43,132 nt of DNA from positions 1 through 43,132 of the forward strand of contig NZ_JACSUD010000018.1 in assembly GCF_014385435.1 (NCBI RefSeq). Direction: 5' to 3'. Shown here in pieces: positions 33,044 to 42,692 of this stretch. The notes beneath the pieces were generated by a model that saw only the letters and a list, made by a program, of their open reading frames with translations, did not search any database and was not told where the DNA came from. The stretch comes from Alloprevotella sp. Lung230 (GTDB lineage Bacteria > Bacteroidota > Bacteroidia > Bacteroidales > Bacteroidaceae). The position numbers were made by a program, and so were the translations under genes. The stretch's first letter is position 1; each line of letters begins with the position of its first letter.

Positions 33044-33460
33044 CTACGTTTGTCGCTCCCACCACACTTCCAATTCGTTTTGTGCGGCAAGGCTGTCGGA
33101 GAGGAAGAGTTCGTAGTGGAGTTCCACGCGCCCTTGTTCCGCTTCGACTGTAGCATTGAAAAGGGTGGTATGGGTGTGCATTTGAAATTCACCCATCGGA
33201 CTGACGTAAACGCTTTCCAAACGCTCCCCCACACGAAAAAGAAGACGCGAACGGGTGTCGCCATCGCGTGAAATGGACATCCATTGCGGCGCACCTTGCA
33301 AAGCCGTCTGTCCGTGATTTTCGGTATCGGTGTAACGGAGCGACCAAGTGCCGTTGTCGCGGAGGGCGACCATGGCGCGGTAGGTTTGGACGATTTCGTC
33401 CTGCTGCCCTTCGGGAGTGGTGGAGCGCAGGCGAGTGTGAAGCCGAGCGGGATAAATCAT
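33044..33460 (-). CDS. DUF1934/YwiB-like small beta-barrel protein
   Basis: 138 aa, no signal peptide. The pattern of a short N-terminal strand, then NGTWSLRYTDTENHGQTALQGAPQWMSISRDGDTRSRLLFRVGERLESVYVSPMGEFQMHTHTT...GRVELHYELFLSDSLAAQNELEVWW, fits the DUF1934 (calycin-like) family. No function is established for that family. It lies downstream of array 3 (33529-33591), which sits about 70-130 bp before its start and could regulate it. Confidence 0.7.
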   Translation of the reverse strand: MIYPARLHTRLRSTTPEGQQDEIVQTYRAMVALRDNGTWSLRYTDTENHGQTALQGAPQWMSISRDGDTRSRLLFRVGERLESVYVSPMGEFQMHTHTTLFNATVEAEQGRVELHYELFLSDSLAAQNELEVWWERQT

Positions 33461-33528
33461 GACGAAAATAAGGAGGAAAACACCTTCTGTGGGAAGGCCT
33501 CAAAAAAAGATAGGAGATAGAAAAATTT

Positions 33529-33591
33529 ACCTCAGAGGTAATTTTTTTTATCTCTGAGGTAGAAAAAACTATCTCTGAGGTAAATTCAACT
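33529..33591. repeat. 21-bp-periodic palindromic array 3 (3 units, best conserved)
   Basis: Units start at 33529, 33550 and 33571, exactly 21 bp apart. Cores are ACCTCAGAGGT, ATCTCTGAGGT and ATCTCTGAGGT. The outer flanks make a perfect 14-bp inverted repeat (AATTTACCTCAGAG at 33524-33537, complement at 33573-33586), so the whole array is a dyad. A degenerate fourth unit may start at 33508. It sits between the divergently placed end of cvfB and the start of the DUF1934-like gene. Confidence 0.88.
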
Positions 33592-33646
33592 CGATTGGAC
33601 GGGGGAGAAAACCGCCGCCGTATGGGCAGCTGAACGGCCTTGTGGC

Positions 33647-34492
33647 TTACGCCTTACGAACGAGGCGGATGCCCTCGTCGTGGAGGGTGATAAGGCGGTT
33701 GCGATAGAGCGTACCGACGGCGCGCTTGAAAGTTTTCTTCGACACCGAGAAGCGTTCGGCAATGGCGTCGGCATCGCTATGATCGGTGAAGGGGAGGAAG
33801 CCGTCGGCCTCTTCGAGGGCTTCGAGAAGGGTGTCGGCAAAATCGCGGAAGCGCCCCTTTCCCAAACGCTGGAGGGAGATGTCAAGGCGACCATCGGGGC
33901 GAACGGACACTACGCTGCCCCGAAGGCGGTGACCGGTGCGGGGTTCGGGCGCATAGAGTTCGTCGTTGTAAATCAAGCCGGCGTGGCGACCATTGACAAT
34001 GACCTTCAATCCGAGTTGGGTGCGCTGCCACACCAAAAGGTCTACCTCTTCGCCGCGATGGTACTCGTTCATTCGAGCAGGTTGCAGAAAGCGCTCCACC
34101 TTGGCCGTGGCGGCCAGACGTTGGGTTTGGGCATCGACGTAAATGCGCACGATGTAACTTTCGCCCACTTCCATCGTCCGCTTTTGTTCGCGGAAAGGCA
34201 CGAAAAGGTCTTTCATCACACCCCAGTTGAGAAAGGCGCCATGTTCGTTGACCCACGCCACTTCCAAAAAGGCAAAGTCGCCCTCCTCGGCCAGTGGGGT
34301 TTCAGTGGTAGCCACGAGCCGCTCCTGCTGGTCGAGGTAGACAAAGAGGGAGAGCGTGTCGCCGGGACGCATTTCGGGGCGGACATAGGCTTTGGGGATG
34401 AGGATTTCGCCCAATTCGCCGCCGTCGACATAAGCGCCGTGGTCGGTAAATCGGGTGATGGTAAGGGTGTTGTGTTGTCCGAGATTGATCAT
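33647..34492 (-). CDS. CvfB-family S1-like RNA-binding protein
   Basis: 281 aa. Successive S1-like barrels begin LGQHNTLTITRFTDHGAYVDGGELGEILIPKAYV, GDFAFLEVAWVNEHGAFLNWGVMKDLFVPFREQK and KVIVNGRHAGLIYNDELY. A C-terminal winged-helix (about 225-281) carries DAIAERFSVSKKTFKRAVGTLYRNRLITL. This is the domain order of CvfB/YitL proteins, which bind RNA and affect virulence-gene expression in Staphylococcus. The targets here are unknown. It is last in an antiporter-lolD-cvfB run, 12 bp after lolD. Confidence 0.88.
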   Translation of the reverse strand: MINLGQHNTLTITRFTDHGAYVDGGELGEILIPKAYVRPEMRPGDTLSLFVYLDQQERLVATTETPLAEEGDFAFLEVAWVNEHGAFLNWGVMKDLFVPFREQKRTMEVGESYIVRIYVDAQTQRLAATAKVERFLQPARMNEYHRGEEVDLLVWQRTQLGLKVIVNGRHAGLIYNDELYAPEPRTGHRLRGSVVSVRPDGRLDISLQRLGKGRFRDFADTLLEALEEADGFLPFTDHSDADAIAERFSVSKKTFKRAVGTLYRNRLITLHDEGIRLVRKA

Positions 34493-34504
34493 AATGCGTT
34501 CGGT

Positions 34505-35206
34505 TTAGAGGGCTTCGGGCGTGTTGTCGGTGGGAGCGGCTTCGGGGCATTCTTCGGGACGTACGATGCCGTCGACGATGTGGATGCAGCGGTCGGCCAG
34601 CCGGGCCAGTTCCTCGTCGTGGGTGACGATGACGAACGTCTGCCCCATGTCGCGCCGCAGACGGAAGAAGAGTTCTTGGAGTTCTTGGCGGTTGCGGGAG
34701 TCGAGTGAGCCCGTAGGCTCATCGGCCAGAATGATGTCCGGCTCGTTCATCAGCGCGCGCGCCACGGCCACACGTTGCTTTTCGCCACCCGAAAGCGCCG
34801 CCGGTTTGTGATCGGTGCGAGCGCTGAGATCGAGGTACTGGAGCAGTTCGAGGGCGCGTGCCTTGGCCGCCGAGCGCGATGTTCCGGCGATGAGGGCGGG
34901 TATCATCACGTTTTCGAGGGCGGTAAATTCCGGAAGCAGCTGGTGGAACTGGAAAATGAAACCAATGTGCCGATTGCGAAACTTCGAGAGCGCACTTTTG
35001 GAGAGACGGGTGATGTCGGTGCCGACCATCTCAATCGTTCCTTCATCGGGGCGATAGAGCGTGCCCATGACTTGGAGGAGGGTGGTTTTGCCCGCGCCAG
35101 AGGGGCCGACGATGCTCACGATTTCACCTTTGTTGATGGTCAAATCGATGCCTTTAAGCACATGAAGATTGCCAAAGGACTTGTGGATATTGTGAAGGTG
35201 TATCAT
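34505..35206 (-). CDS. lolD: LolD-type ABC transporter ATP-binding protein
   Basis: 233 aa. Walker A is GPSGAGKT (34-41), the Q-loop lies in [25 protein letters not shown] (the wording typical of LolD/MacB ATPases), the signature is LSGGE (138-142), Walker B DIILADEP (157-163), and the H-loop VTHDEELA. It would power release of lipoproteins from the inner membrane with LolCE permeases, which are not adjacent. The last 20 or so residues ([17 protein letters not shown]) form an acidic extension. It lies 33 bp after the antiporter gene. Confidence 0.85.
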   Translation of the reverse strand: MIHLHNIHKSFGNLHVLKGIDLTINKGEIVSIVGPSGAGKTTLLQVMGTLYRPDEGTIEMVGTDITRLSKSALSKFRNRHIGFIFQFHQLLPEFTALENVMIPALIAGTSRSAAKARALELLQYLDLSARTDHKPAALSGGEKQRVAVARALMNEPDIILADEPTGSLDSRNRQELQELFFRLRRDMGQTFVIVTHDEELARLADRCIHIVDGIVRPEECPEAAPTDNTPEAL

Positions 35207-35239
35207 GCGGTTGGAGTGGAGGTGAAGTGAGGCAGAGAA

Positions 35240-37303
35240 CTATTTCTGCATGACCGAAATACCGCTGCGAAGGTCGGCGACAGCATTGGCCGCACCACCG
35301 GGACGAGCGGGGAAGATGATCAGCGTGGAGCGTGCTGAAAAGTAGCGCTCCACTTGTTGAGGAATGGTTTCGATGTAGCGATGGTAGGACGGCATCCCCT
35401 TGTGGGCCGCGATGAACACCACGAGGTGGTCGGGACGGAGGCGTTCGGCCAAGGGGAGGAAATCGTTCCACGAGGAGTAGTCGTGATAGTCGGCTTCGAC
35501 GGTGTGGTGCTGTGTGCGCCACATGTTGCGCACGGCATCGAGGGTGGTGCTGCCGCTGTAGACGGAGAGGCGGGCGCTGATCTGGGCAGAAAGCGTGGCC
35601 ACACGGTGACACCAATGTCGGAAACCTGGATCGAACTCGGCTTTGCGTGGCACCACGACATGGAGACGACGGAGGCTGTAGATGGGCACAAGCGGCCGAT
35701 AGAGGAGAATCTGTTGGCCGGCAGCGGCCAGGAGGTCGGTGGCAAACTTGCCGTAGAAGGTTTCGCCGATGGTGACTTTTTGGTGGAGGCCGATGAGAAT
35801 GTCGGAGGCCTCGCTTTCTTTGGCAGCATGGACAATGCCGGTCACGGGATTGACCGACCAGCGGCAGTGGGTCTGCATGCGCACATTGATGGCAGCGGCC
35901 ATTTTTGCGGCGTAGTCCAATTGCTTCTGTGCTTCGGAGCGTACGTTGGCATCATCGCCCAAGATGACCGAAACTGCGGTGAGTTGGGCAGTGGCGGAGG
36001 GGGTGCGGAGCATCAAGGCCAGGTTGACCATCGGGATGAGCGTGCGTGGGTTGTGGAGTGCTACGAGGAGGGTGTCTTTGGCTTCGCCCGAACTTTCCTG
36101 CTTTGCCTCGCCCGAAAGCACGATGTGGTGAGCGGCACGCTCGGTGGTCATCGAGGCGATGAGGCATGACCCTAAGATGAGCAGCATCGAGGCGTTGAGA
36201 ATGGAGTCGCCCAAGAGATGAGATCCATCGGGCATGATGATGTCGTAGCCCACGAGGGCGATGGCGAGTGTGGCCGCTGCACGAGCGGTGGAAAGTCCCA
36301 CAACAATGCTGCCTTCTGCCTTCGACCAGCGAAAAAGCCGCTGCGAGAGTCGGGCGGAAAGCCATTTGCCACCGGTACCGGTGAGCAACATCACTCCGGC
36401 AATGAAAAAGACCTGCCAACCTGTGAGCATCGTCTGCACATTGATGAGCATGCCCACACCGATGAGGAAATAGGGAATGAAAAGTGCATTGCCGACAAAT
36501 TCGATATGGTTCATCAAAGGGCCGGCAGGGGGAATTTCACGATTGAGCACCAAGCCCACGAGAAACGCGCCTAAGATGCCTTCCATACCGACCCATTCCA
36601 TCAAACCGGCAGCCAAGAACACGAGTGCCAGTACAAAGATATATTGCACGATGCTGTCGTCCAAACGACGGAAGAACCAGCGGCAGATGCGCGGAAACGA
36701 CCACGCAATCAGGCCGCCTGTCAGACACACTTTTCCCACCAACAGCGCCAGATTGAAACTGTCGGCATCGGGGCGGAACATACCCCCCACCACCGCCAGC
36801 ACCAAGAGCGTGAGGATGTTGGTGATGATGGTACCTCCTACGGCAATGCCCACGGCACGATGGCGGGAGAGCCCCCAACGCATCACGATGGGGTAAGTGA
36901 GCAGGGTGTGGGCGGCATACATCGACGCCACGAGGATGGCGGCGGGCAAGGTCATGTTGAGCACGGAAAGGTTCACGCCCACGCCTACGGCAAAGGGGAG
37001 GGCAAAGGAGAGCAGGCCAAAGCCCAGCGCACTGTTGCGGTTTTTCCAGACATCGACCAGATTCATCTCCAGTGAGGCGAGAAACATGATGTAGTAAAGC
37101 CCAACTTTACCGAAAATCTCAAACGACGCATCGCGCTCCAACACATGCAAACCGTAAGGCCCAATCACCACACCCGCCACAATCATCCCCACGATGGAGG
37201 GAAGACGCAGACGCTCGAGAATCATCGGCGCAAAAAGGACGATGCTCAGCACGAGAAAGAAAATCCACGTGGGGTCGGTGATGGGAATATAAAAGTTGGG
37301 CAT
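35240..37303 (-). CDS. CPA2-type cation:proton antiporter with C-terminal USP-like domain
   Basis: 687 aa from the ATG at 37303; the in-frame ATG at 37381 lies upstream of the -7 box and is rejected. About 12 membrane helices fill residues 1-390 (Na+/H+ exchanger fold, KefB-like): LPSIVGMIVAGVVIGPYGLHVL, AHTLLTYPIVMRWGLSRHRAVGIAVGGTIITNILTLLVLAVV and EGILGAFLVGLVLNREIP. A cytoplasmic region with universal-stress-like folds follows (about 415-660). It exchanges Na+ or K+ for H+ at the inner membrane; the ion is not determinable. The C-terminal sensor domain suggests ligand or nucleotide control. First gene of the operon with lolD and cvfB. Confidence 0.87.
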   Translation of the reverse strand: MPNFYIPITDPTWIFFLVLSIVLFAPMILERLRLPSIVGMIVAGVVIGPYGLHVLERDASFEIFGKVGLYYIMFLASLEMNLVDVWKNRNSALGFGLLSFALPFAVGVGVNLSVLNMTLPAAILVASMYAAHTLLTYPIVMRWGLSRHRAVGIAVGGTIITNILTLLVLAVVGGMFRPDADSFNLALLVGKVCLTGGLIAWSFPRICRWFFRRLDDSIVQYIFVLALVFLAAGLMEWVGMEGILGAFLVGLVLNREIPPAGPLMNHIEFVGNALFIPYFLIGVGMLINVQTMLTGWQVFFIAGVMLLTGTGGKWLSARLSQRLFRWSKAEGSIVVGLSTARAAATLAIALVGYDIIMPDGSHLLGDSILNASMLLILGSCLIASMTTERAAHHIVLSGEAKQESSGEAKDTLLVALHNPRTLIPMVNLALMLRTPSATAQLTAVSVILGDDANVRSEAQKQLDYAAKMAAAINVRMQTHCRWSVNPVTGIVHAAKESEASDILIGLHQKVTIGETFYGKFATDLLAAAGQQILLYRPLVPIYSLRRLHVVVPRKAEFDPGFRHWCHRVATLSAQISARLSVYSGSTTLDAVRNMWRTQHHTVEADYHDYSSWNDFLPLAERLRPDHLVVFIAAHKGMPSYHRYIETIPQQVERYFSARSTLIIFPARPGGAANAVADLRSGISVMQK

Positions 37304-37347
37304 GCAAAAAAAGGGCGTGAGCACGAGAGTAAACAGGATTTCGCCTA

Positions 37348-37355
37348 CAAAATTA
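37348..37355 (-). promoter_or_regulatory. -7 box TAATTTTG for the antiporter operon
   Basis: Minus-strand match 45 bp before the ATG at 37303. It is back-to-back with the asd promoter box at 37400-37407. Confidence 0.55.
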
Positions 37356-37399
37356 GCAAAAAACTTCGCAATAGTGCCCACTAATAGCGCAGAAAGTTA

Positions 37400-37407
37400 T
37401 AATTTTG
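37400..37407 (+). promoter_or_regulatory. -7 box TAATTTTG for asd
   Basis: Plus-strand match 122 bp before the asd ATG. The leader is about 115 nt. No lysine riboswitch motif is apparent in it. Confidence 0.55.
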
Positions 37408-37528
37408 CAGCACACAAAGGGCTTTCGGAGCAGAAGCCGTATCGCAAAATCTATCCTTTGGATAGGAAGCGGATTGTCTTTACTCCTTTTTTGCTCCTCA
37501 ACATCATTCAAATCACTCATCCATTTCA

Positions 37529-38545
37529 ATGAACGTAGCCATCGTGGGCGCCAGTGGCGCCGTGGGCCAAGAATTTCTTCGCGTACTGGCCGAACGCAAT
37601 TTTCCCATTGACGAACTTCGCCTCTTCGGTTCGAGCCGTAGTGCCGGAACGACTTACCGCTTTCGAGATAAGGACATCGTTGTGCGCGAACTTCGCCACG
37701 ATACCGACGGCTTCAAAGACATCGATATCGCCTTCACCAGTGCCGGAGGAGGAACAAGTCAGGAGTTTGCGGAAGACATCACACGCCATGGCGCCGTGAT
37801 GATCGACAACACCTCGGCCTTTCGTATGGATCCCGATGTGCCGTTGGTGGTACCCGAGTGCAACGCTGCCGATGCCCTCAATCGTCCGCGTGGCATCATT
37901 GCCAACCCCAACTGCACCACCATCATGATGGTCGTTGCCCTTCAAGCCATCGAACGCCTCAGCCACATTCGCCGTGTCCACGTGGCCTCCTATCAAGCCG
38001 CCTCTGGAGCCGGTGCAGCAGCTATGACCGAACTCGAAACGCAGACCGCACAACTTGTGCGTGGCGAGCAGCCCACCGTCTCAAAGTTTGCCTACCAACT
38101 GGCCTACAATGTCATTCCACAGATTGACGTCTTCACCGAAAACGGCTACACGAAGGAGGAGATGAAGATGTACCACGAGACGAAGAAAATCATGCACTCC
38201 GACATCGAGGTGAGCGCCACTTGTGTGCGTGTGCCGGTGATGCGCTCCCATTCCGAAGCCATTTGGGTGGAGACGGAGCGTCCCCTCACGATCGAAGAGG
38301 TACGTGCTGCCATCACCGGCGGCGAAGGCCTGACCTTGCAGGACAACCCTGCCGAACGCGACTATCCCATGCCGCTCTTCCTCGCCGGTTGCAACGATGT
38401 CTACGTGGGACGCATCCGCGAAGATTTGGCCAATCCCAACGGACTCACCTTCTGGCTGGTCTCCGACCAAATCAAGAAGGGCGCAGCGCTCAATGCCGTG
38501 CAGATTGCCGAATGGCTCATCGCCAACAATGGGCTGGCGAAATAA
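37529..38545 (+). CDS. asd: Aspartate-semialdehyde dehydrogenase
   Basis: 338 aa. The NADP-binding N-terminus is [20 protein letters not shown]. The catalytic Cys129 lies in [12 protein letters not shown] and the active-site His241 in [13 protein letters not shown]. The substrate loop [13 protein letters not shown] is conserved. It reduces aspartyl phosphate to the semialdehyde on the route to lysine/diaminopimelate, threonine and methionine; the DAP branch feeds peptidoglycan, in keeping with the wall genes that follow. It is probably monocistronic, with its own promoter and a hairpin after the stop. Confidence 0.97.
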   Translation: MNVAIVGASGAVGQEFLRVLAERNFPIDELRLFGSSRSAGTTYRFRDKDIVVRELRHDTDGFKDIDIAFTSAGGGTSQEFAEDITRHGAVMIDNTSAFRMDPDVPLVVPECNAADALNRPRGIIANPNCTTIMMVVALQAIERLSHIRRVHVASYQAASGAGAAAMTELETQTAQLVRGEQPTVSKFAYQLAYNVIPQIDVFTENGYTKEEMKMYHETKKIMHSDIEVSATCVRVPVMRSHSEAIWVETERPLTIEEVRAAITGGEGLTLQDNPAERDYPMPLFLAGCNDVYVGRIREDLANPNGLTFWLVSDQIKKGAALNAVQIAEWLIANNGLAK

Positions 38546-38574
38546 ACTCGCCCTTCGTCCTTCCCCCTAAATCT

Positions 38575-38607
38575 ATCTCAAAGGCGAACCGCGTTGGCCT
38601 TTGAGAT
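38575..38607 (+). terminator. asd terminator
   Basis: ATCTCAAAGGC (38575-38585) pairs with GCCTTTGAGAT (38597-38607), an 11-bp perfect stem. The following run is only moderately T-rich. Confidence 0.7.
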
Positions 38608-38752
38608 GGACTTTTCTTTTTGCTAAGGTGAAACATCAAGGCGTCCCCATTCGCTCTCCCTTCATCCTCACCTTTCCCTCCGACTGCCCCCTTCACAGCT
38701 TCTGCCTTGAAGGCATCGGGGAGCGGTCTCTTCTTCCTTTCTCTTCGTTGCT

Positions 38753-39268
38753 ATGTTGCAAGACTTCCTGACGCGCGCTTTTTGGTTTCTTCTTCTGCTG
38801 GCCCTCCAAGTGTTGGTGTTCAACCACATCCACATCGTGGGCTACGCCACTCCTATGCCTTATTTCTACCTCTTGCTCATCCTGCCCAACCACACGGCGC
38901 GATGGGTCTACGTGGCGCTGGGGTTTCTGCTCGGACTGACGGTCGATGTCTTTTCTTCCACCATCGGAGAAGCGGCGGCTACCACCACCTTTATCGGACT
39001 CATCACTCCGCCGGTGCTCAATCTCTTTACGCCCGCCGATCAGCGCGACGATGAGTTTGCACCTTCAGTACGCACGATGAAGTGGGGGACATTCCTTCGC
39101 TATGCCACCTTGATTACACTGGTGCACACGACGCTGTTTTTCTGTCTCGAAAACTTCTCTTTCTTCCACCCCCTCACCCTGCTGCTCAACATCGTCGGGT
39201 CGACCCTCCTCACCCTCATTTTCATCGCCGCCACTGAGCGGGTGCGCCTCTCGCGCTCGCCCCGTTAG
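38753..39268 (+). CDS. mreD: Rod shape-determining protein MreD
   Basis: 171 aa with five or so membrane helices (WFLLLLALQVLVFNHIHI, PYFYLLLILPNHTARWVYVALGFLLGLTVDVFSSTIGEAAA, LITLVHTTLFFCLENF, LLLNIVGSTLLTLIFIAATERV). The GLTVDVF-type segment and length fit MreD of the elongasome. It precedes mrdA by 12 bp and is co-transcribed with it. mreB and mreC, usually just upstream, are not here: asd occupies that position. Confidence 0.85.
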   Translation: MLQDFLTRAFWFLLLLALQVLVFNHIHIVGYATPMPYFYLLLILPNHTARWVYVALGFLLGLTVDVFSSTIGEAAATTTFIGLITPPVLNLFTPADQRDDEFAPSVRTMKWGTFLRYATLITLVHTTLFFCLENFSFFHPLTLLLNIVGSTLLTLIFIAATERVRLSRSPR

Positions 39269-39280
39269 TCCTTAGTCCGT

Positions 39281-41131
39281 ATGCCCAAAGATTATAGTTT
39301 TGAAAAGCGAAAATATGTAGTAGGAGCGGTGGCAATAGCCATCGTTCTTGTCTATATTGTGCGCCTTTTCACCCTCCAACTCATGAGCGACGACTATCGG
39401 AAAAGTGCCGACTCCAACGCCTTCCGAAAGGAAATCATCTATCCCTCGCGCGGACTCATCACCGACCGCCACGGCACACTGCTCGTCTACAACGAACCTT
39501 CCTACAACATCCTCGTCACCATGCAGGACCAGCGCGGGGTGGACACCCTCGACTTCTGCCGGACGGTGGGCATCACTCGCGAGGAGTACATCGCACGCAT
39601 GGCCGAAATCAAAGACTCCAAAAAGAATGTGGGTTATTCTCGCAACACGCCGCAGCTCTTCATGAGTCAAATCCCGGCGGGAGAGTTTTCGATGTTCAAG
39701 GAAAAACTGTTCCGCTTCCGAGGCTTCTCGGCCGAAAAGCGCTCTGTGCGGCGCTACGCCCAAGGCATCGGAGCGCACATTCTGGGCGATGTGGGCGAAG
39801 TGTCGCAGGCCGATGTCGACAGCGACAGCTACTACCGCAGCGGCGACTTCATCGGCAAACTTGGGGTGGAACGCTCCTATGAAAAGGTGTTGCGCGGGGA
39901 GAAAGGAATGCGCATCATGCTTCGCGACGTCCACGGTCGCACACAAGGGCGATATAAAAATGGAGCGTTCGACCGCGAAGCTCGTCCCGGGCGCAACCTC
40001 TCCCTCGGCATCGACCTCAAAACACAACAACTCGCCGAACGTCTGCTCGAAGGCAAACTCGGGGCGATTGTGGCCATCGAACCGGCTACGGGTGAAATCC
40101 TCTGTATGGCTTCTGCGCCCACTTACGACCCCCGCACCATGGTGGGACGCGACCGCGGAAAGCATCATCAGCAACTGATGCGCGACCCCCGACGCCCTCT
40201 CCTCAATCGGGCCATCAGCGGCACCTATCCGCCGGGCTCGACCTTCAAAATCACACAGGCCCTCCTCGGACTGCAAGAGGGTTCTATCAATCCGCAAGTG
40301 GCCTTTCCCTGTCACCATGGGTTCAACTACAAGGGGCTTCACGTGGGTTGTCACGGCCACGCCTCGCCCATCAATCTCGTTCCTGCCATCGGTACTTCCT
40401 GCAACGCCTATTTCTGCTGGAACTTGCTGCGCATGCTCGGCAACCGGCAGAAGTATGGGTCGGTGCAAGCGGCCATGACGCGTTGGAAAGACCAGGTCGT
40501 CTCCATGGGCTATGGCTACAAACTCGGGGTGGACCTCCCCGGAGAGCGCCGCGGCATGATTCCCAACGCGGCCTATTACGACAAAGCCTACAAAAAGTCG
40601 TGGAACGCACTGACCATCATCTCCATCTCCATCGGACAAGGGGAGGTCACCGCCACTCCGCTGCAGATTGCCAATCTGGCCGCTACCATTGCCAACCGCG
40701 GTCACTTCTACGTCCCCCACATCGCCCACAGCGTCCAGGGGGAGTGCATCGACACCCTCTACACCCGCCCCCATCGCACGATGGTCGCCCCTCGTTGGTA
40801 CAACTATGCCGTGGCCGGCATGCGGCGCGCGGTGCTGGGCGGCACTTGCCGCGGAGCAGACCTGCCGGGATGGGAGGTGTGCGGAAAAACGGGGACTGCA
40901 CAAAATCGCGGCCACGACCACTCGGCCTTTATGGGCTTCGCTCCGATGAACAACCCGCGCATCGCCCTCTGCGTCTACATCGAAAATGGGGGTTTTGGCG
41001 CTGACTTTGCCGTGCCCATCGGCAGTCTCATCATGGAGCAATACCTCACCGGGAAACTCTCCCCCCACTCTCAAGTCAAAGCGGCTGCTTTCCAAGCCCG
41101 ACGCATCAACTACGGCAGTGCCGAACGCTGA
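39281..41131 (+). CDS. mrdA: Penicillin-binding protein 2 (elongasome transpeptidase)
   Basis: 616 aa. A single membrane anchor (about 12-33) precedes the dimerisation/pedestal domain starting RKEIIYPSRGLITDRHGTLLVYNEPSYNI. The transpeptidase has SxxK in GSTFK (Ser320, Lys323), SxN in GTSCN (Ser373-Asn375) and KTGT (536-539). It cross-links sidewall peptidoglycan with RodA and is a beta-lactam target. Extra cysteines occur around the active site (CHHG, GCHGH). Position between mreD and rodA supports the assignment. Confidence 0.95.
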   Translation: MPKDYSFEKRKYVVGAVAIAIVLVYIVRLFTLQLMSDDYRKSADSNAFRKEIIYPSRGLITDRHGTLLVYNEPSYNILVTMQDQRGVDTLDFCRTVGITREEYIARMAEIKDSKKNVGYSRNTPQLFMSQIPAGEFSMFKEKLFRFRGFSAEKRSVRRYAQGIGAHILGDVGEVSQADVDSDSYYRSGDFIGKLGVERSYEKVLRGEKGMRIMLRDVHGRTQGRYKNGAFDREARPGRNLSLGIDLKTQQLAERLLEGKLGAIVAIEPATGEILCMASAPTYDPRTMVGRDRGKHHQQLMRDPRRPLLNRAISGTYPPGSTFKITQALLGLQEGSINPQVAFPCHHGFNYKGLHVGCHGHASPINLVPAIGTSCNAYFCWNLLRMLGNRQKYGSVQAAMTRWKDQVVSMGYGYKLGVDLPGERRGMIPNAAYYDKAYKKSWNALTIISISIGQGEVTATPLQIANLAATIANRGHFYVPHIAHSVQGECIDTLYTRPHRTMVAPRWYNYAVAGMRRAVLGGTCRGADLPGWEVCGKTGTAQNRGHDHSAFMGFAPMNNPRIALCVYIENGGFGADFAVPIGSLIMEQYLTGKLSPHSQVKAAAFQARRINYGSAER

Positions 41132-41169
41132 ATCGGCCTCTGCCTCTCTCCAATTTTGAACACCTACTT

Positions 41170-42627
41170 ATGTCGCAATCCAACCACATCAACCCTGCTT
41201 TTCGTGCCGACGGATGGGTGCTGCTCATCTTTCTGCTCCTGCTCGCCTTCGGGTGGATCAGTGTGTGCGGGGCCAGCCACAGTTTCGGTGAAATGAACTT
41301 CTTCTCGTTCGACTCTCGCGCCGGAAAGCAGTTGCTCTGGATCGGCTGTTCCCTCGGTTTGGGCATGATTATCCTCATGTTCGACGACCACTACTTCGAC
41401 ATGCTGGCCGACCTCTTCTATTGGGTCATGATGCTCGTGCTCTTCGTCACTCCCTTCATTGCTCACGACATCAAGGGGTCGAAGTCTTGGATTTCCTTAG
41501 GTCCCGTCAGTCTCCAACCTGCGGAGTTTGCCAAGTGCGCCACGGCCCTCATGGTCGCCAAACTTCTCAATCAAAACGGATTTACCCTCAACGTGCGGCG
41601 CAATCTGATCAGAGCCGCCGGCTTCGTGCTGCTTCCCCTCGCCCTCATCGTCTTGCAGAAGGAGACGGGGTCGGCTCTGGTTTATTTTGCCTTCTTCCTC
41701 ATGTTCTATCGTGAGGGGATGCCGGGCGCCATCCTTTTTGTGGCGGTGGCCGCGGTGCTCTATTTTGTCGTCGGCATCGGCTATGGCGAAACCCTCCTCC
41801 CCGGCACCACCGGCTCCGTGGGCGAATACGTGGTCATGTCGCTCATCTGGATTTTCACCTACGGCATGCTCCGTATCTATTGCCCGCGGCAGCCCGAACA
41901 CGCCCGCCGCGTCCTGCTCTTCGGACTGGTGCTCAATTTCCTCCCCTGGGGCGTGAGTGCACTCTTATTCCCCTTCGACATCTCGTGGGTGCAAATCGGC
42001 GGAATGGCGCTCCTCATCGCCTACCTCGGTACGCAGTGGCTCGGGCAGCGTGTCAGAACATTTTTGCTCATCTCCATTTTCTCTATCGGGAGTGTGGGCT
42101 TCCTCTACGCTTCCGACTATGCGCTCAACAACGTCCTCAAGGACTACCAGCGCACACGAATCAAGGTGCTCCTCGGGGTCGAAGAAGACCGCGATGCCTC
42201 CTACAACGTCAATCAGTCGAAGATTGCCATCGGTTCAGGGGGCTTGCGTGGAAAAGGCTTTATGAACGGCACGCAGACCAAACTCGACTACGTGCCCGAA
42301 CAAGACACCGACTTCATCTTCTGCACCGTCGGCGAAGAAGAAGGTTTTCTCGGCGCCAGTGCTGTACTCCTCCTCTTTCTCGCGCTCATCTTGCGACTTG
42401 TCGTGCTGGCCGAACGACAGCCCACCACTTTCGGCCGCGTCTTTGGCTATTCGGTGCTCTCCATCCTTCTCTTCCACGTCTTCATCAACATTGGGATGGT
42501 CACAGGGCTTGCCCCCGTCATCGGTATTCCGCTGCCGTTCTTCTCCTACGGCGGTTCGTCCCTCTGGGGCTTCACCCTGCTCCTGTTCATCTTCCTGCGC
42601 ATTGATGCCGGACGCAAGCGCCGCTGA
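41170..42627 (+). CDS. rodA: Peptidoglycan glycosyltransferase RodA (SEDS family)
   Basis: 485 aa, rather longer than many RodA proteins. Ten or so membrane helices start at WVLLIFLLLLAFGWISVCGAS. SEDS landmarks: GSKSWISLGPVSLQPAEFAKCATAL, LQKETGSALVYFAFFLMFYREG, the periplasmic loop QSKIAIGSGGLRGKGFMNGTQTKLDYVPEQDTDFIFCTVGEEEGFLG, and GMVTGLAPVIGIPLPFFSYGGSSLW. It polymerises lipid II into glycan strands together with the adjacent PBP2. A mid-protein loop (about 235-260, RIYCPRQPEHARR) is an extension I do not associate with function. Confidence 0.93.
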   Translation: MSQSNHINPAFRADGWVLLIFLLLLAFGWISVCGASHSFGEMNFFSFDSRAGKQLLWIGCSLGLGMIILMFDDHYFDMLADLFYWVMMLVLFVTPFIAHDIKGSKSWISLGPVSLQPAEFAKCATALMVAKLLNQNGFTLNVRRNLIRAAGFVLLPLALIVLQKETGSALVYFAFFLMFYREGMPGAILFVAVAAVLYFVVGIGYGETLLPGTTGSVGEYVVMSLIWIFTYGMLRIYCPRQPEHARRVLLFGLVLNFLPWGVSALLFPFDISWVQIGGMALLIAYLGTQWLGQRVRTFLLISIFSIGSVGFLYASDYALNNVLKDYQRTRIKVLLGVEEDRDASYNVNQSKIAIGSGGLRGKGFMNGTQTKLDYVPEQDTDFIFCTVGEEEGFLGASAVLLLFLALILRLVVLAERQPTTFGRVFGYSVLSILLFHVFINIGMVTGLAPVIGIPLPFFSYGGSSLWGFTLLLFIFLRIDAGRKRR

Positions 42628-42692
42628 CACCGACCGCCTTTTTCCTCTGCTTTTCACATCACCTTCTTTTCCCATTTTTCCGCTCTCTCACC

